This document shows, one piece after another, positions 43,778 through 54,844 of a stretch of DNA of 64,000 nt (position 1 is the stretch's first letter; every line of letters starts with the position of its first letter). A program made the translations under genes and the position numbers. This stretch comes from Phlebotomus papatasi. Taxonomy: Eukaryota; Arthropoda; Insecta; Diptera; Psychodidae. The notes under the pieces are model-generated. The model made no database searches. It had not been told where the DNA came from and saw only the letters and a list, made by a program, of their open reading frames with translations. Location: the NCBI RefSeq assembly GCF_024763615.1, contig NC_077224.1:50850712-50914711 (forward strand). Reading direction: 5' to 3'.

Positions 43778-44332
43778 TATATGGGCGATGCTGATTATGA
43801 TGCTAAAAAATTACTAGGACCCAGGACGATAAATGCTGGGAGTGCTTGTAAAAAAGCCTTTATCCTACGTAAAGATCGCTTTGTAACTTTGCTTTAAGCG
43901 ATCCTGATGAAATTCGTTGTGAAGGATGCCAATAGACCAAGATATGATTTCTTGTAGTGTCGATAGGTGTTCCTTTAATCCAATGCCTTAAATTTTTATC
44001 CATTCATACTAACCTTTGCCCCCTGCGACACTTCTGGTAGCTTCCATACAAAATGAGCAGTTTTTTCCTTGTAAATCCTGTCTCAAAAGAGGTAGATAGC
44101 TAAAATTCGGCATGGGAACGAGGATTAAAGAAGACTCTTTAACTGTACCACATCCTCGGCCTCTCTTCTGGTAGCCAACATACGGTATATGAGATTATTT
44201 TACCTCACATTGAGTTTTCGAAAATCGATTTATAGACCTTCAATTAAATCTGATCTAACTTGGATGTTTAGAATAGTTTTAGCACTGAGGATGTATAGGT
44301 CAGTTGTAGAGCGATGATCAGATTCTGATATA

Positions 44333-44710
44333 CTGTAAATGCGGGTAACTTTGTCCCCTGTGGATGAGTTTAACACCCTCCTGTTCGTAAGCTTTCTTTG
44401 CTTCGAGAACTTAACACTAAAGCTATTGACCGTTTTTGGTCGTTTTTCGGTAAAATGGCAAACCGCGGTAGGGTAGAATACTCAACAAATTTGTCTTGGA
44501 AAAGACCAAAAAATTAAAATTTTAACACTCAAAAATATATTACATAAAAATTTTAAGAAATTTAGTTTAGTTTGGTGTTAAGGATAGTCTTTAGCGATTT
44601 ATTCTAAAATGTTTGAACGGTGAGAACCGTTTTTAAACATTAGAATTAAAGAGAAGCTTAGGAAAAGGAGGGGGTCAAAGTCATCCGTAAGGGACAAAGT
44701 CACGTGCAGT
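44333..44710. mobile_element. TA-type MITE split by a TTAA element
   Basis: Left end CTGTAAATGCGGGTAACTTT then GTCCCCTGTGGATGAGTTT; right end, inverted, GTCATCCGTAAGGGACAAAG then TCACGTGCAG. TA precedes (44331-44332) and follows (44711-44712). The relative at 63169-63364 is uninterrupted. Confidence 0.7.
44415..44577. mobile_element. 163-bp TTAA-flanked MITE nested in 44333-44710
   Basis: Perfect TTAA flanks at 44411-44414 and 44578-44581; ends CACTAAAGC and TTTGGTG. It shares ACCGTTTTTGGTCG and AACCGCGGTAGGGTAG with 24320-24568. TTAA specificity suggests a piggyBac-like source. Confidence 0.8.
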
Positions 44711-45000
44711 TAGGCGGATTTCAGACCTAAGTCTTAAGCGGTCTTCAGACTAGAGGTTTAGTTCAGTTCCCGAAGGTGTCAAAATCTTAAATAGCGGGCA
44801 ATTTTATTGTTTTTTGAGAACTTAACAGATTATTTATCTTCAATAATCCAATCCTGAATTTAATTTTACAAAAAACTGTGATTGATAGGAAATTAGAGTA
44901 GTAAAGCTATATGAATAAGCTGAATGAATTTTCGGTCTGATGAGATGTAGCAGATATAGTGGACGGTAAAATAGACCTCTCTTGATTTTTACTCTTTAAT

Positions 45001-45046
45001 TCTTCACGACGTTTCGAGGATGAATGTCCTCTTCATCAGGTTTCGA
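45001..45046 (-). ncRNA. Hammerhead-ribozyme-like motif, intact core
   Basis: Minus strand: CTGATGA, perfect 5-bp stem II (GAGGA/TCCTC, loop CATTCA), then GAAACGTC. The ACGT after GAA is self-complementary. Stem I comprises AC/GT, a symmetric internal loop, and an outer AATTC/GAATT helix. All invariant core bases are present. Best single candidate with that at 48412-48450. Confidence 0.65.
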
Positions 45047-45070
45047 ATTGAATTCGAAACTCCAATTCGA

Positions 45071-45107
45071 AACCTGATGGAGAGCACATTCATCCTCGAA
45101 ACGTCGT
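45071..45107 (+). ncRNA. Hammerhead-ribozyme-like motif, mutated partner
   Basis: Inverted partner of 45001-45046: CTGATGG in place of CTGATGA, weakened stem II (GAG/CTC), then CGAAACGTCGTGAAG unchanged. Likely inactive. Confidence 0.5.
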
Positions 45108-45292
45108 GAAGAATTAAAGAGTAAAAATCAAGAGAGGTCTATTTTTCCGTCCATTATCTGCTATATAATAAGCCTTGGGTCTGAAGCCCCTATTAGCCAA
45201 ATGGCTTAACTGCTCTGATTTCTCATCAATCACAATTGGAAAAATTTTACTTTGAACCGGATTTTTAAAGATAAACGACCTATTATGCTCAG

Positions 45293-45424
45293 CGCACAAT
45301 AACTTTTGTTTGTAAACATGTTTTCAAAATTTCCGATGAGAGTGAGCGAGATGACTAGATTGAGATCTCACTCGCTCTTACTAAAATCTCAAAAACATGT
45401 TTACAAAACAAATGTTATTGTGCG
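45293..45424. mobile_element. 132-bp palindromic MITE, copy 6 (single)
   Basis: Begins CGCACAATAACTTTTGTTTG, ends GTTATTGTGCG, exactly 132 bp. The centre (GATGACTAGATTGAGATC) is slightly changed. Stands alone, unlike the arrays at 4.2 and 35.7 kb. Confidence 0.75.
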
Positions 45425-47750
45425 TTGGACATTAGGCTCCCTAAACACAGTAAATTTGCTCGCTGTTTAAGATTTTGAGACATCCGGTATAACTGAGCTA
45501 AAGCTCTAGTCTGAAGACCGCATTGCCGAAATTAGAACCGGAGCTAGGGTCATTTTAAAATTCAAGTTTTAACCCCATATAGCTCGCGTCGAGGGGTTGA
45601 GGGACCTTAATTTTTTTCAGTCGAAAGCTCTTAAGCTTAGTTAAAACATATTAAAATTTAACAAAAATTTAACAAAAACAAAATTTATGAATGTTCCAAA
45701 ATATCGGAATGAGGTTGGGGAATGGATCTGACTATCTGACGTCATCAACTTCTTTATAGAATTTCTTCTTTGGGTGACCCAATCATCCTTAAAGGGTTAA
45801 ATACACAATGGACGAGAGGAGTTGGGATTATGCGAGATTTAATAAAAGATGATAAGCTGAAGAAAAATATGGCCAATAAAAATGCAATAGAATATAATAA
45901 AAGGTTCTCAAAGCAACGGCTTTAACCTAGAATACTTAAGTGGGTTATTTATGGTAAAAGCTCCATCTGATTTCTGTACAAAAATCATTCCATTATCCTT
46001 ATTCTCTGAAGAATGGCAGCTTTTTAAGTCCCATTGCTCACAATTCCTTCTCACATTTCCATCGATAAAATTTCTCGGATCGCGAAATTATTGTTGAAAA
46101 TAGAGACACAATCCCACTCAAAACATTTACGCTGCACCATTTCTATTAAATTTTATACACGAATATTAAATTGGCGAAATGACCGTTCGTGTCAAGGGAT
46201 TGAGCTAAAGGTTGGATGTCGCTAAATGTACGATGCAATAAAATGACATAGGAGTACAATAATGCAAAGTCCTTTCAATAAGTGATGTGGCATAAAAGGG
46301 GAAATTCGTCATTCAAATGACGGATATTCCATTTTTTAAATTACATTCCTTGCCATTTTATATCAGGACAATTCCCATATGACATCTCAATTCGAATTTT
46401 CTGCATGTTAATGTACATTTTTCACTCGGAAATTATATACTGAAAAGACATTTGTTGCAAAGATGACGAAATATTTGTAGTGACAGACACTACAAGTCGA
46501 CAGTATATAGTGGATTTGCATTTTTGTCAAAATTAAAAACACAATGCAAAATCTTTTCACAAATTATTTAAACATGAAAAATCTGAATTATGAAATTTCA
46601 AATAGAATTTTATAAAACGCTGTTGCACTCAAATTTGAATAACAAAATATGTTTATGAGACTTGAATACGAGTGATGTACAGAAATTTCAGCTATTTTAT
46701 TTGATTTTGTTTTGTAATTCATCAAATTTTTACCCCATATCCTGCAGGCATTTTTTGCAACAAAAGCTTCACATTTCGTTGGCGTCACAGAAAGTGCGTG
46801 GAAGTGAATATGATATTGGCAGAACGTATAGGGGAGCATGGGGTAAATTAAAAAAATGCATATTTTATTTTCACAAAACACTTATTAAATGCAAAGGAGT
46901 TGGACAATAATAATAATATCTGGCAGTTATTTAAGGAGGTAACTCAAAATTTTCCTTTTTTCAAATTTCTTGCTCATAAAAAAAACCGTGTAAAAGATAT
47001 TCATAAGGGCTATTGTTACTGCGAGTAAAAAAAGTTTAACATTATACGCACTTCTCTATTAAATTGGCCGGTTTTTGCTCTGAGCGTGTCATTTATGGTA
47101 AAACAAATGAAGCCTGTATTTCTTTTGTCCTGAAAAAGATATCATTTTTTGAAATCATCGAGCTGCCACTTTTGGCTCCACGTATCATTCTGATGCAATA
47201 CAGAGAGCTTCAATTAGAGCATGTCAATCCATACGAGCAAAGCAGAAAGATATCTAATACCAATTCATACCAGAGAAGCGATAGGAGGACAAAATCCTTC
47301 CTAAACCAAGGGTTTTACTGAAAATCTGTCACTGATCAGTATTTTATGTTTTTCTAAACTTTTGCACCATACCTTCTGACAAATTTGACCTACAGTAGTC
47401 ATTCTTAATAAAACTAATTTTGAAGGAATATCATTCCAGCAAGTTCGCAAACGGAAAAAGGATTCGTATTCTATGGATTCAAATTGTCAGAAAATATACA
47501 AATGCATAAATTTTGGAAAATATGAAAATTGTTATCCCCTGAAGGCAAACATTTTAAAAACAAATATCAAAATTTGATTATTTTGTTATTTTATTATTTT
47601 TCCTTGTTGATTTTTTTTTCAATTTTGGACATTTAAAGAGAAAGATACCGAATTTTCAAACTGTTGATTTTACAAATTTCGTCCCAGTTATTACTTTTAG
47701 GGCTTTTAGAAGTGAAAATGTTAAAATCCATTGTTAAAATTTTGAGAGGT
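45425..47750. other. Intergenic stretch with repeat fragments
   Basis: No gene is recognised. A partial TTAA-type MITE end (ATCCTTAAAGGGTTAA) lies near 45786-45800, and a lone GGGGAGCATGGGG-type end near 46830. The rest is AT-rich and appears low-copy. Confidence 0.4.
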
Positions 47751-47754
47751 AGGG

Positions 47755-47940
47755 CTACATTGATCTTGGACTACATGTACAACGATATTTCGCATATTTC
47801 TAAAGGAAATTAGACTAAGCTATATTTTAATCTAGGTCCTTATTTGTTTTGTCTATCTAAATTATATAACGTTCAAGCCTAGCTTCCTTTAGAAATACAT
47901 GAACAAATAGCGTGTTTAATCTAACCCAAGGTCAGTCCCA
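47755..47940. mobile_element. Putative small inverted-repeat element
   Basis: The left part (ATTTCTAAAGGAAATTAGAC near 47798) pairs imperfectly with the right part (AGCTTCCTTTAGAAATAC near 47880). Outer segments (GATCTTGGACTAC and CTAACCCAAGGTC) also pair loosely. Ends and target duplication not resolved. Confidence 0.4.
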
Positions 47941-48281
47941 CCAGTCATGTTTACCAAGAAACATAATTTGAGAGGGATAGGATGGGCGTGAGAGAAAAAA
48001 GGAAAAAGTGTATTGAATGCCGAAAACCGGAAATCGGTATCTTTTACCGTTTGACCACTAGCCCTGTAAAAAAATTTTGCCCGAATAAAAATAATATATT
48101 GAAAAAAGTTAAAGCAGATACGAATACCGCTTTGTTACTGATTGCGAATAATGCGTTCGGATTGGAAATTTGAAGACCTTTCCAAAAAATCCAAATTCAA
48201 ATAAATCGGCTGAAAACTGGATCTTCCAGAGTGGTTAAAGTTTTACAATTGGATGAAGAACTGGCATGATGTGTATTGATA

Positions 48282-48519
48282 GGGGACTCTCCGGTGGTGG
48301 CCAGTGGATTTGAAGTCACTTCACAAAGAAAAACACTTCTTCAATATTTTCCAGAGCAATTAAACTTTTTCTAAACTATTTAATCTTTCCCAGGTCGACT
48401 AAAGTGGTCGACCACTGAAGAAGGTCCACATCCAGGACCGAAAGCTCTGGGAAAGATTGAAGAAGTGTTTTTCTTTGTGAAGTGACTTCAAATTCACTGG
48501 CCACCACCGGAGAGTCCCC
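48282..48519. mobile_element. 238-bp TA-flanked palindromic element with a hammerhead motif
   Basis: Inverted arms of about 75 bp: GGGGACTCTCCGGTGGTGGC to CTTCTTCAAT on the left, complement on the right ending CCACCGGAGAGTCCCC. TA at 48280-48281 and 48520-48521. Between the arms is a hairpin GGTCGAC/GTCGACC and then a hammerhead-like motif at 48412-48450. Confidence 0.7.
48412..48450 (+). ncRNA. Hammerhead-ribozyme-like motif, intact core
   Basis: CCA, CTGAAGA, 5-bp stem II (GGTCC/GGACC), GAAAGCTC, TGG. All core positions fit CUGANGA and GAAA; AGCT is self-complementary; C is at the expected cleavage position. Downstream TGGGAAAGATT pairs perfectly with AATCTTTCCCA at about 48382-48392, on the far side of a small hairpin, giving a possible long stem I. 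Confidence 0.65.
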
Positions 48520-49119
48520 TATTAAAGTTTTACTTTCGAAAATTCGATGTCGAAAATTTTTCTATCATAGATTCGCCTGTGCTACTTGCAAAACATAACA
48601 AAAAATTTTTTTAAAAAAATCGCAAGGTCCGTTTTTAAAATAAATAAAAGAATAATGGTTTTGGTGGAGATTAAGGAGGGTGGGGAAAAGGAAAAAAGCG
48701 TCTGAGAATAATGTTGTTTTTATATTAGGTGTCACTGAAGATCTGAAGTTGATATCTCTTATTAAGCTCCGGAGCAGTGGCAAATTCGAAAGAAGCCGAT
48801 TATTTATATTGCCCTCTTTGTGGGTTCGAGCAGTAATCATTATTTTGACGACATTGAGATTTGTCCTTGCAGAAAGCAACATCTTTTACAAATAAATAGT
48901 CTACGAAATAGTTCTCAATGTGTAATGGCTTTTAAAAAGAAAATATGGATTTATATTTCAATTTAGCATGAAAAAAATAAAGTGGTAATCGGAATTCTAA
49001 AAATTTACGTTTTAGTAACGTGAGAGGTAACGTTGATTAAAAAGGCTGAAAAACACCATACTTTTTCCTTTTGTTTTTTCAATATAACAATTTTTTATTA
49101 ATTTAACTTTTTAAGCACA

Positions 49120-49620
49120 TAAAAGTACAACATTTAAACTATATTTTCTGAAATTTTCATTTAAAATTTTGAAAATCCAGGCGTTGGGACTTGATTTTCG
49201 GAGAACTTTAAAAATAAAACATAATTTTCGATGGACAAGCTTTATCGTAATATATGTATTTATTTGACGCCAAAAAATTAAATATATCCAGTTATCTAAT
49301 GAGTTAAACTCGTATTTGAATGGTATATTTTTCTAAATACAGTAGGATTTTCGGCTTATTTTACACCACATTTTGTGTTGTAAAATAAGTTATGATCGAA
49401 GTAAAGTCTGTTGTTCAAGTACGAGTTTAATTCATTAGCTCACAGGCAATAGTTAGTTCTTTTACTTCAGATGAAAAGACTCTGAGAAATCCTGTCTACC
49501 GAAAAGTGTGTAATTTTCAAAAACCGTTTTCAACAAAACAGATCTCAACGACTGAATTTTCAAAATTTTGAAATAAAAATTTCACAAAATATATTTAAAA
49601 TGTTGTACTTTTATAAGTTT
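49120..49620. repeat. Inverted pair of the GAAATTTTC repeat
   Basis: 49120-49260 and the inverted 49480-49620 share AAGTACAACATTTAAACTAT, TTTTGAAAATCCAG and TTTTCGGAGAAC. The two face each other across about 220 bases, including TTACACCACATTTTGTGTTGTAA. Possibly a single element with long inverted ends. Confidence 0.55.
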
Positions 49621-49622
49621 AA

Positions 49623-49690
49623 CCCTCCTTTAAGGTAGATTGGGTCACCGGTAACCCAAAAACAAGGATCTTTCTCTCATCCCTAAAGGG
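49623..49690. mobile_element. 68-bp TTAA-flanked mini-element
   Basis: TTAA at 49619-49622 and 49691-49694. Ends are CCCTCCTTTAAGGTAG and the inverted ATCCCTAAAGGG; GGGTCACCGGTAACCC lies inside. A strongly deleted member of the family at 14932-15073. Confidence 0.7.
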
Positions 49691-49694
49691 TTAA

Positions 49695-52370
49695 GAGCTC
49701 GAATTAAATATTTTTTATTATGTTGAAACACGATGTCAAGGAAATGTGCTTGTTTTTTTTTTAAGTTTGCGTGACCCACGTAACACCTAAATCATACCTA
49801 GAGAAAATTGCGGTACTACTCTAATTAGCCGAAGACGGACGTTACTTTTTTGTCTGTTGTGGTAGATTACTAATGACAGAAATAGCATAAGAAAGTCAAT
49901 ACCGAAATTCGAAATAACAGAACAATCAGCGCCAAAGTGGCGAGAACGTGAACTTGCACTTTAGGCTTCCGCTAGATTTTCGAATAGGTTTGGCTTGGCT
50001 TTGGATTGGCATTGTCTCTTCGAAAGGTTATTACTGAACGGAGCCATTGTGTCGTTATTGTTGAATATATGGGAGTAGCACTCAAAACGGTGGGTTCAAT
50101 ACATTTAATGTTGTTAAATCTATCTCTGATAGTTTTTATCATCCAGAAACCCATATTTCTAAAAAGACATTAATCACAAAAAATACTAAAACAAATTTAA
50201 GTTGCACTACCAACAATAGGATAAAATTTTATTGTGAAAAATTAAAAAAAAAGAAGTATATAAAAACGCAAATTTCCTCTGCGCAATAACAACTCAATTT
50301 ACAATAAAAATAAATGTAAATATCCATTTTATTTGCAAAATATATATTTTTTTCATGCAATTTTCTGTCAAATACAAAACAAGTCACGAGTTCACTGCAT
50401 TTGGTCATGTAAACATAATTTCTCGCATGAGACGGTAAACAAAAATATTGTGCGATTATGCGTGAATTTTAAATCATAATTATACAAATTGACATGTAAA
50501 TAGGAACTTGTGGGGTGAAGCAATAAAAAAAATTATACTAAAGTTATTGCGAATGAGAGGAAAATAACAGACGTATTTTTTACATTTAATTTAATTGACC
50601 CAAATTTACCGTGCCATATACAATTCATATAAATTTTTGGGGAGGGAAAAAAAAGTTACTATGTACACAATATCATTTGAGCACAATTTCCTCACAGAGA
50701 TGTGTAAATAAATATTAAAATTTATTTTACCAACTTTTTCTGCCAAACTTCCTGCTTTTCAGTGTGTTCAACCAAATTTTTATGCCCTTCGCAGTTCTTT
50801 TTATTTTTTTTTTGGAGGGTTGTGGGACTTGGGGAAAAATGAGGCATCAAAGTGGGATTGACTTTTTTTCTACACCAAAAATTCAAATTAGATCATTATT
50901 ACAATTATTGTTGACATTTTCAAATCATGAGGGAGAGATTTTTGTGACAAAAAAATAAACAAAATTTTGAGGGAGTAAATGAATAAATAAAATTAGGAGA
51001 ATGTGATAAAAGGTTTTAATTGTTGAATGAGAAATGTCCTTTTTGTTCTGCATGGAACATGAAAGATTTGAGCTATAAAGTTTGGCGAAAGACGATATAA
51101 TTAGGGGTTGAAGAAGCCAATTCGCCATTTTGTAAGAACTTGCAACATTGATTGATGAAGAAGATTTATTAATAAGTAGACACCAAACTGCGATACTTTA
51201 GATATGCAATATCATCTTTTCAAGTATAAATTCTTTAGGAGAAAAAGAGCACGTCATTTCATATTTTAAAAAGTGATGAAAAAGCGTGACATGCACCATT
51301 GTAAAGTAAATTTAACGTAGTAAAAATGAGCAAAGAAATGTAAATACAAATTACACACAATTAGTCTCTAACTTAGCCATAAGATGCATAGAAGAAATTG
51401 TAAGAGAAGTAATTGTGAAATTATCTGTGACACTTTTGGTGAATGAGATCCAGTGAATAATTGAGATGAATCCCCCCCTTAGCTCCCCCCCGAAATGGTC
51501 TGAGAGCAAGTCACATTGCCAAGTCGTATTATATGTAGAAAATGAACATTGATTGTAACAATAGTTTTACAGACTAATCAACTGTAATGACATTCTTATT
51601 GCCCAAGTAAATGGTGATGAGAGAATGAAAGAAAGTATGTGAGAATAAAATTCTATACAATAATATAGAAATCGAATTGTTTCTTTAATTTTTTTTACCC
51701 ACTTCATGCCCTTTAAAGACTTTGTCTGCAAAGTTTCCGACCCATCGCTCAATTTTGGGTCTATTGTTCAACAAGAGCAATTCAGCAGTTTATTGATTTC
51801 TTATTCTTCCTTCATTGAAAAAGAGTCTTCAAACATTCTTTCAATACTTTGGGATTGTGTGTAAAACAACCGAAAAAGTCGATTGGACGATTCCCAGGAA
51901 CAGGCCAGATATGATTAAATGATAGAGCATTTCAATTAAAGCAGGTAAGTTATAAGTATTCCTCAATTTAATCCTCAATCCACATAAATTTAATCTCAAA
52001 ACTTTCGTTTGATTACACAATGGGGGTACAATTCTCTTTGATGTATACATTCAGCCTAAGTGTTAACTACAAAGATCACATTAGTATCATACATTAATGA
52101 TTAGTTATCGAAATGGAATGTATTTGTGCATTGTCTGCTTATATAATCCAAAGGATTAAGATTATTTCAAGCGAAATGAATCGAATGCCACTAATTGTTT
52201 AAAGAATTTCATCATGCCCGCCTGAAACATTTTTGGTTAAAGTTATTAATAATCAAAATCGGTAAGTGCATAATTCTTTTTTAAAAGTGAAAATTTTCAC
52301 AGTGAAAAAAGTGTCTAAAAAGATAGTGTTAAAACAGCTTTCAAGAATTGATATTACACTCAAACTCTAC
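49695..52370. other. Intergenic stretch with one repeat copy
   Basis: The repeat at about 49915-50060 (GAACTTGCACTTTAGGCTTCC, TTCGAATAGG, CTTCGAAAGGTTATTACTGA) is shared with 62495-62640 and, inverted, 40400-40520. The rest (50160-52370) is very AT-rich with a C run near 51470-51490. No gene recognised. Confidence 0.45.
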
Positions 52371-52374
52371 ATTA

Positions 52375-52544
52375 GGGGAAACTGGGGCAGAAGTAAACAC
52401 GGGGTAGTTCTAAACACTGCGATTGGATTTCAGAGACCGAGACCTATATGTTTTTATAGATAGTATAGGGATCCTATAGTGTAGTGTAGTATAAAATATT
52501 AGTGTTTACAACTACCCCGTGTTTACTATTACCCCAGCTTCCCC
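52375..52544. mobile_element. 170-bp TA-flanked GGGGAAACTGGGGCA MITE
   Basis: Ends GGGGAAACTGGGGCAGAAG and the inverted ATTACCCCAGCTTCCCC; inner AAACACGGGGTAG / CTACCCCGTGTTT. TA at 52373-52374 and 52545-52546. Same family as 28663-28859. Confidence 0.9.
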
Positions 52545-52929
52545 TAAGCACTAAATAAAAATTCATATCTTTTAGTTAATGCTGTAATAAGTCTCAATAA
52601 GGCTTAGTTGAATTAGCGACTGCTGTATATGGACCAGTAAGGAGTGATTTGCTGAAAGTTTTTCATATCAAAGCATATGTATGTGTAAAATTTCAACTTT
52701 TCCAAGTGTACCATTCAGCCCTTAAGCATGGCTTAGGAACCACAAGACTTACACTAAACTTACACTAAAAAGAAAACCGCAACAAGAAATACGCCTTAGA
52801 CAGACTTACGGTTTAAGCCAAGAGACGGCTTACTGGGTAAATGAAGGAAATGTAGTCTAATCATTGTTTTGATTTTTGCTAAATTAAGACGTCTCTCGGC
52901 TTCAGCAATCTATCAAACTCTTTAATTCA

Positions 52930-53070
52930 CATTCCAATAATGTGAATTTTCTTTTATTTTTCATAAGAAACTTACACATTTCTAATTAATATTAGTTCGC
53001 TTATTGATAATTATGTGTAAGTTTCTAAGGAAAAATTAAAAAAAAAACACTATTCGAATACGACGTACGA
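52930..53070. mobile_element. Decayed relative of the MITE at 43564-43777
   Basis: AATAATGTGAATTTTCTT, TAAGAAACTTACACAT and the inverted ATGTGTAAGTTTCTAAGG follow the order in 43564-43777, but the GGGGAAAA termini are lost. Confidence 0.5.
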
Positions 53071-53884
53071 AGGGAATACGACGTCAGACTTTCTGACCGA
53101 GAACCTTTACGTTGATCACTATTTTTAAATCATAGAACCTGCCCATATCCATTGGTTCACTGAACACTTTCTTCAATCTCGTCAAAAGATTACGTCAAGT
53201 GGACAAGTAAAGTTCTATGAAAAGCTTAGTTTCAATTTCTGCTTAATCCTGAGGAATAGAAGAAACCGAACAAACACATCATTGTCAAGGATAAAAGAAT
53301 TGCGTGATAGTCGCAAATAGACACAAATACACTCCCTCCCCACTGTTTAAGAGATAAGCTATCCCAGATAATAATGTTGGTAACAAAAATGGTATCAATA
53401 TCTCAAGTGAATTTATTTTGTGTGTGAATATCATGTTAATAGTATATAATTAATTGAAAATGTGATAATATACTTCTCATAAATACCAAAGTGCAAAATA
53501 AAACTCGACCAAATAGCATTTAGATGAACTTTTGCAACTGCAGCACAAAATGAGACAACATAATATTAATTAATATTATTTACTTTGATGTACCGGATCA
53601 GGTTGACAATTTTGTTCATTATTTAGTTTTGAATGTTCGTTATGTACGTAATGTATGTTACAGTGAGACAATTTGCAATCGGATTTAAATTGGAATTTTG
53701 AAATTTCCTTACTTTTTTAGAAGCAGAAATTGGCAGCAATAGAATAAAACTACGGAAAGTACTCCTTTGACTGTAGAGTTTGTACTTCTTCGAAGTCTTT
53801 TTTTTTCTTGTGAGTGAGGAATTGGGTCCGATTTCAAATCACCCCATTGTACCCTATGCTCGAATATTGGCTTTATAGAAATTT

Positions 53885-53955
53885 TAATACGTTATGTAGA
53901 ACGCGACTCGAATTCATAACTCTGATAGTCGAGTTCAACGTCTCACCGCCCAAGA
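53885..53955 (-). repeat. Fragment of tRNA-like SINE head
   Basis: GACTCGAATTCATAACTCTG then ATAGTCGAG and CACCGCCCAAGAACC resemble the head of the minus-strand SINE at 54400-54625, with several differences. Confidence 0.45.
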
Positions 53956-54045
53956 ACCTAATACCTTAGACAAACTTATAACTTAAGTCTAGGGCATAAC
54001 GATTTTAATAATAACGCATCAAGACGTCTTATTATAGGAAGTCAA

Positions 54046-54102
54046 GATCGCGAGTATAGATCCGATAAACGGTTGAAAATGATAATCAGGATGATGAAAT
54101 AG
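54046..54102 (+). mobile_element. Short LINE 3' tail, second copy
   Basis: AGATCGCGAGTATAGATCC and GATAAACGGTTGAAAATGAT then GGATGATGAA follow the same order as the end of the element at 39200-39566. Confidence 0.5.
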
Positions 54103-54399
54103 GATGTCTTCCTCTATGGTCATCGATATAACGATATTCAACTGTCCAATTGCAACTATCCACGTCACCATGACGTCGGCACGTCGGCACGAAACTTACC
54201 ATTTTTATTTCTGTTAATCAGGTACAATTTTAGCCAATCTCCTGATATGCAGCATTAAAAACGTTCTAACGACAAGTTAGAGCATTTTTTAAATTCATTA
54301 TTAATTGTATCGAGATATATTTTTTACAATGCAATCATGCTGCAAAGTCGTATATTCCGTGTTGGAAGAATGTGCTAAGTCCCTGTAGACCGCCCAAGA

Positions 54400-54625
54400 G
54401 TGCGTTCCCCGCAATGTGGATGCTTCTTCCGTGTCCCGGAGTTTTTGGGCAGAGGCAGTGCATTATGTTGTTTTATCACAGTGAAAATGTCTTTTCCTGA
54501 CATCCAGTTGCTTGCAACGAGTGGGACTCGAACTCACAACTATGAGAGTCGAGTCAGAGATCTCATCCGCCCAAGAACCAACTTAGCCGTCTTGTCTATT
54601 GCGCCACTGAGATCCCCATCCCAAT
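54400..54625 (-). mobile_element. tRNA-derived SINE on the minus strand
   Basis: On the minus strand the head reads GGGGATCTCAGTGGCGCAAT then AGACAAGACGGC (A-box-like) and GTGAGTTCGAGTCCCACTCG (B box). The body continues to about 54400. It lies within 600 bases of two fragments of similar head sequence (53885-53955 and 54762-54838). The different tRNA-like head shows it is not the family at 1199-1478. Confidence 0.7.
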
Positions 54626-54665
54626 AAATGATAGATTTTTGCGAAAATCCTGGATGTTAGAAACT

Positions 54666-54711
54666 GAAGGCTCTAGTCTGAATACCTTACGGTATTCAGA
54701 TTAGAGCCTTA
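54666..54711. repeat. Perfect-type hairpin, GGCTCTAGTCTGAATACC
   Basis: Arms of about 21 bp (AAGGCTCTAGTCTGAATACC and its complement with one mismatch) around a 4-base centre. Related single words are near 44745 and 45495. Possibly the minimal form of a MITE. Confidence 0.5.
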
Positions 54712-54761
54712 AACTGGTTACTATAGGTCTTGAATTTCTAAACCAGAAATTAGAGATTACT

Positions 54762-54838
54762 ATATATGAGAGTCGAGTCAAAGATCTTATCCGCCCAGGA
54801 CCCAACGATCTTGCCTATTCTGCCACTGAGATCCCCAT
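54762..54838 (-). repeat. Fragment of tRNA-like SINE head
   Basis: GAGAGTCGAGTCAAAGATC, TTATCCGCCCAGGACCCAAC and TGCCACTGAGATCCCCAT match the head of the SINE at 54400-54625 in the same orientation, with the B-box side lost. Confidence 0.6.
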
Positions 54839-54844
54839 TTTCTA

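Larger units (their letters stand above)
44949..45171. mobile_element. Near-palindromic element with facing hammerhead motifs
   Basis: Arms of about 95 bp: AGCAGATATAGTGGACGG, AATAGACCTCTCTTGATTT and CTTCACGACGTTTCGAGGAT on the left, with the complement on the right ending ATCTGCT. Each arm holds one hammerhead-like motif; the centre contains GAATTCGAAACTCC. No coding sequence. Confidence 0.65.

Noticed and set aside
54400..54627. 75-codon frame and a possible functional tRNA gene at 54520-54625
   Set aside because: The tRNA-like part lacks a proper cloverleaf (acceptor ends do not pair) and continues into a SINE body; partial head copies are nearby. The frame is antisense to the SINE.
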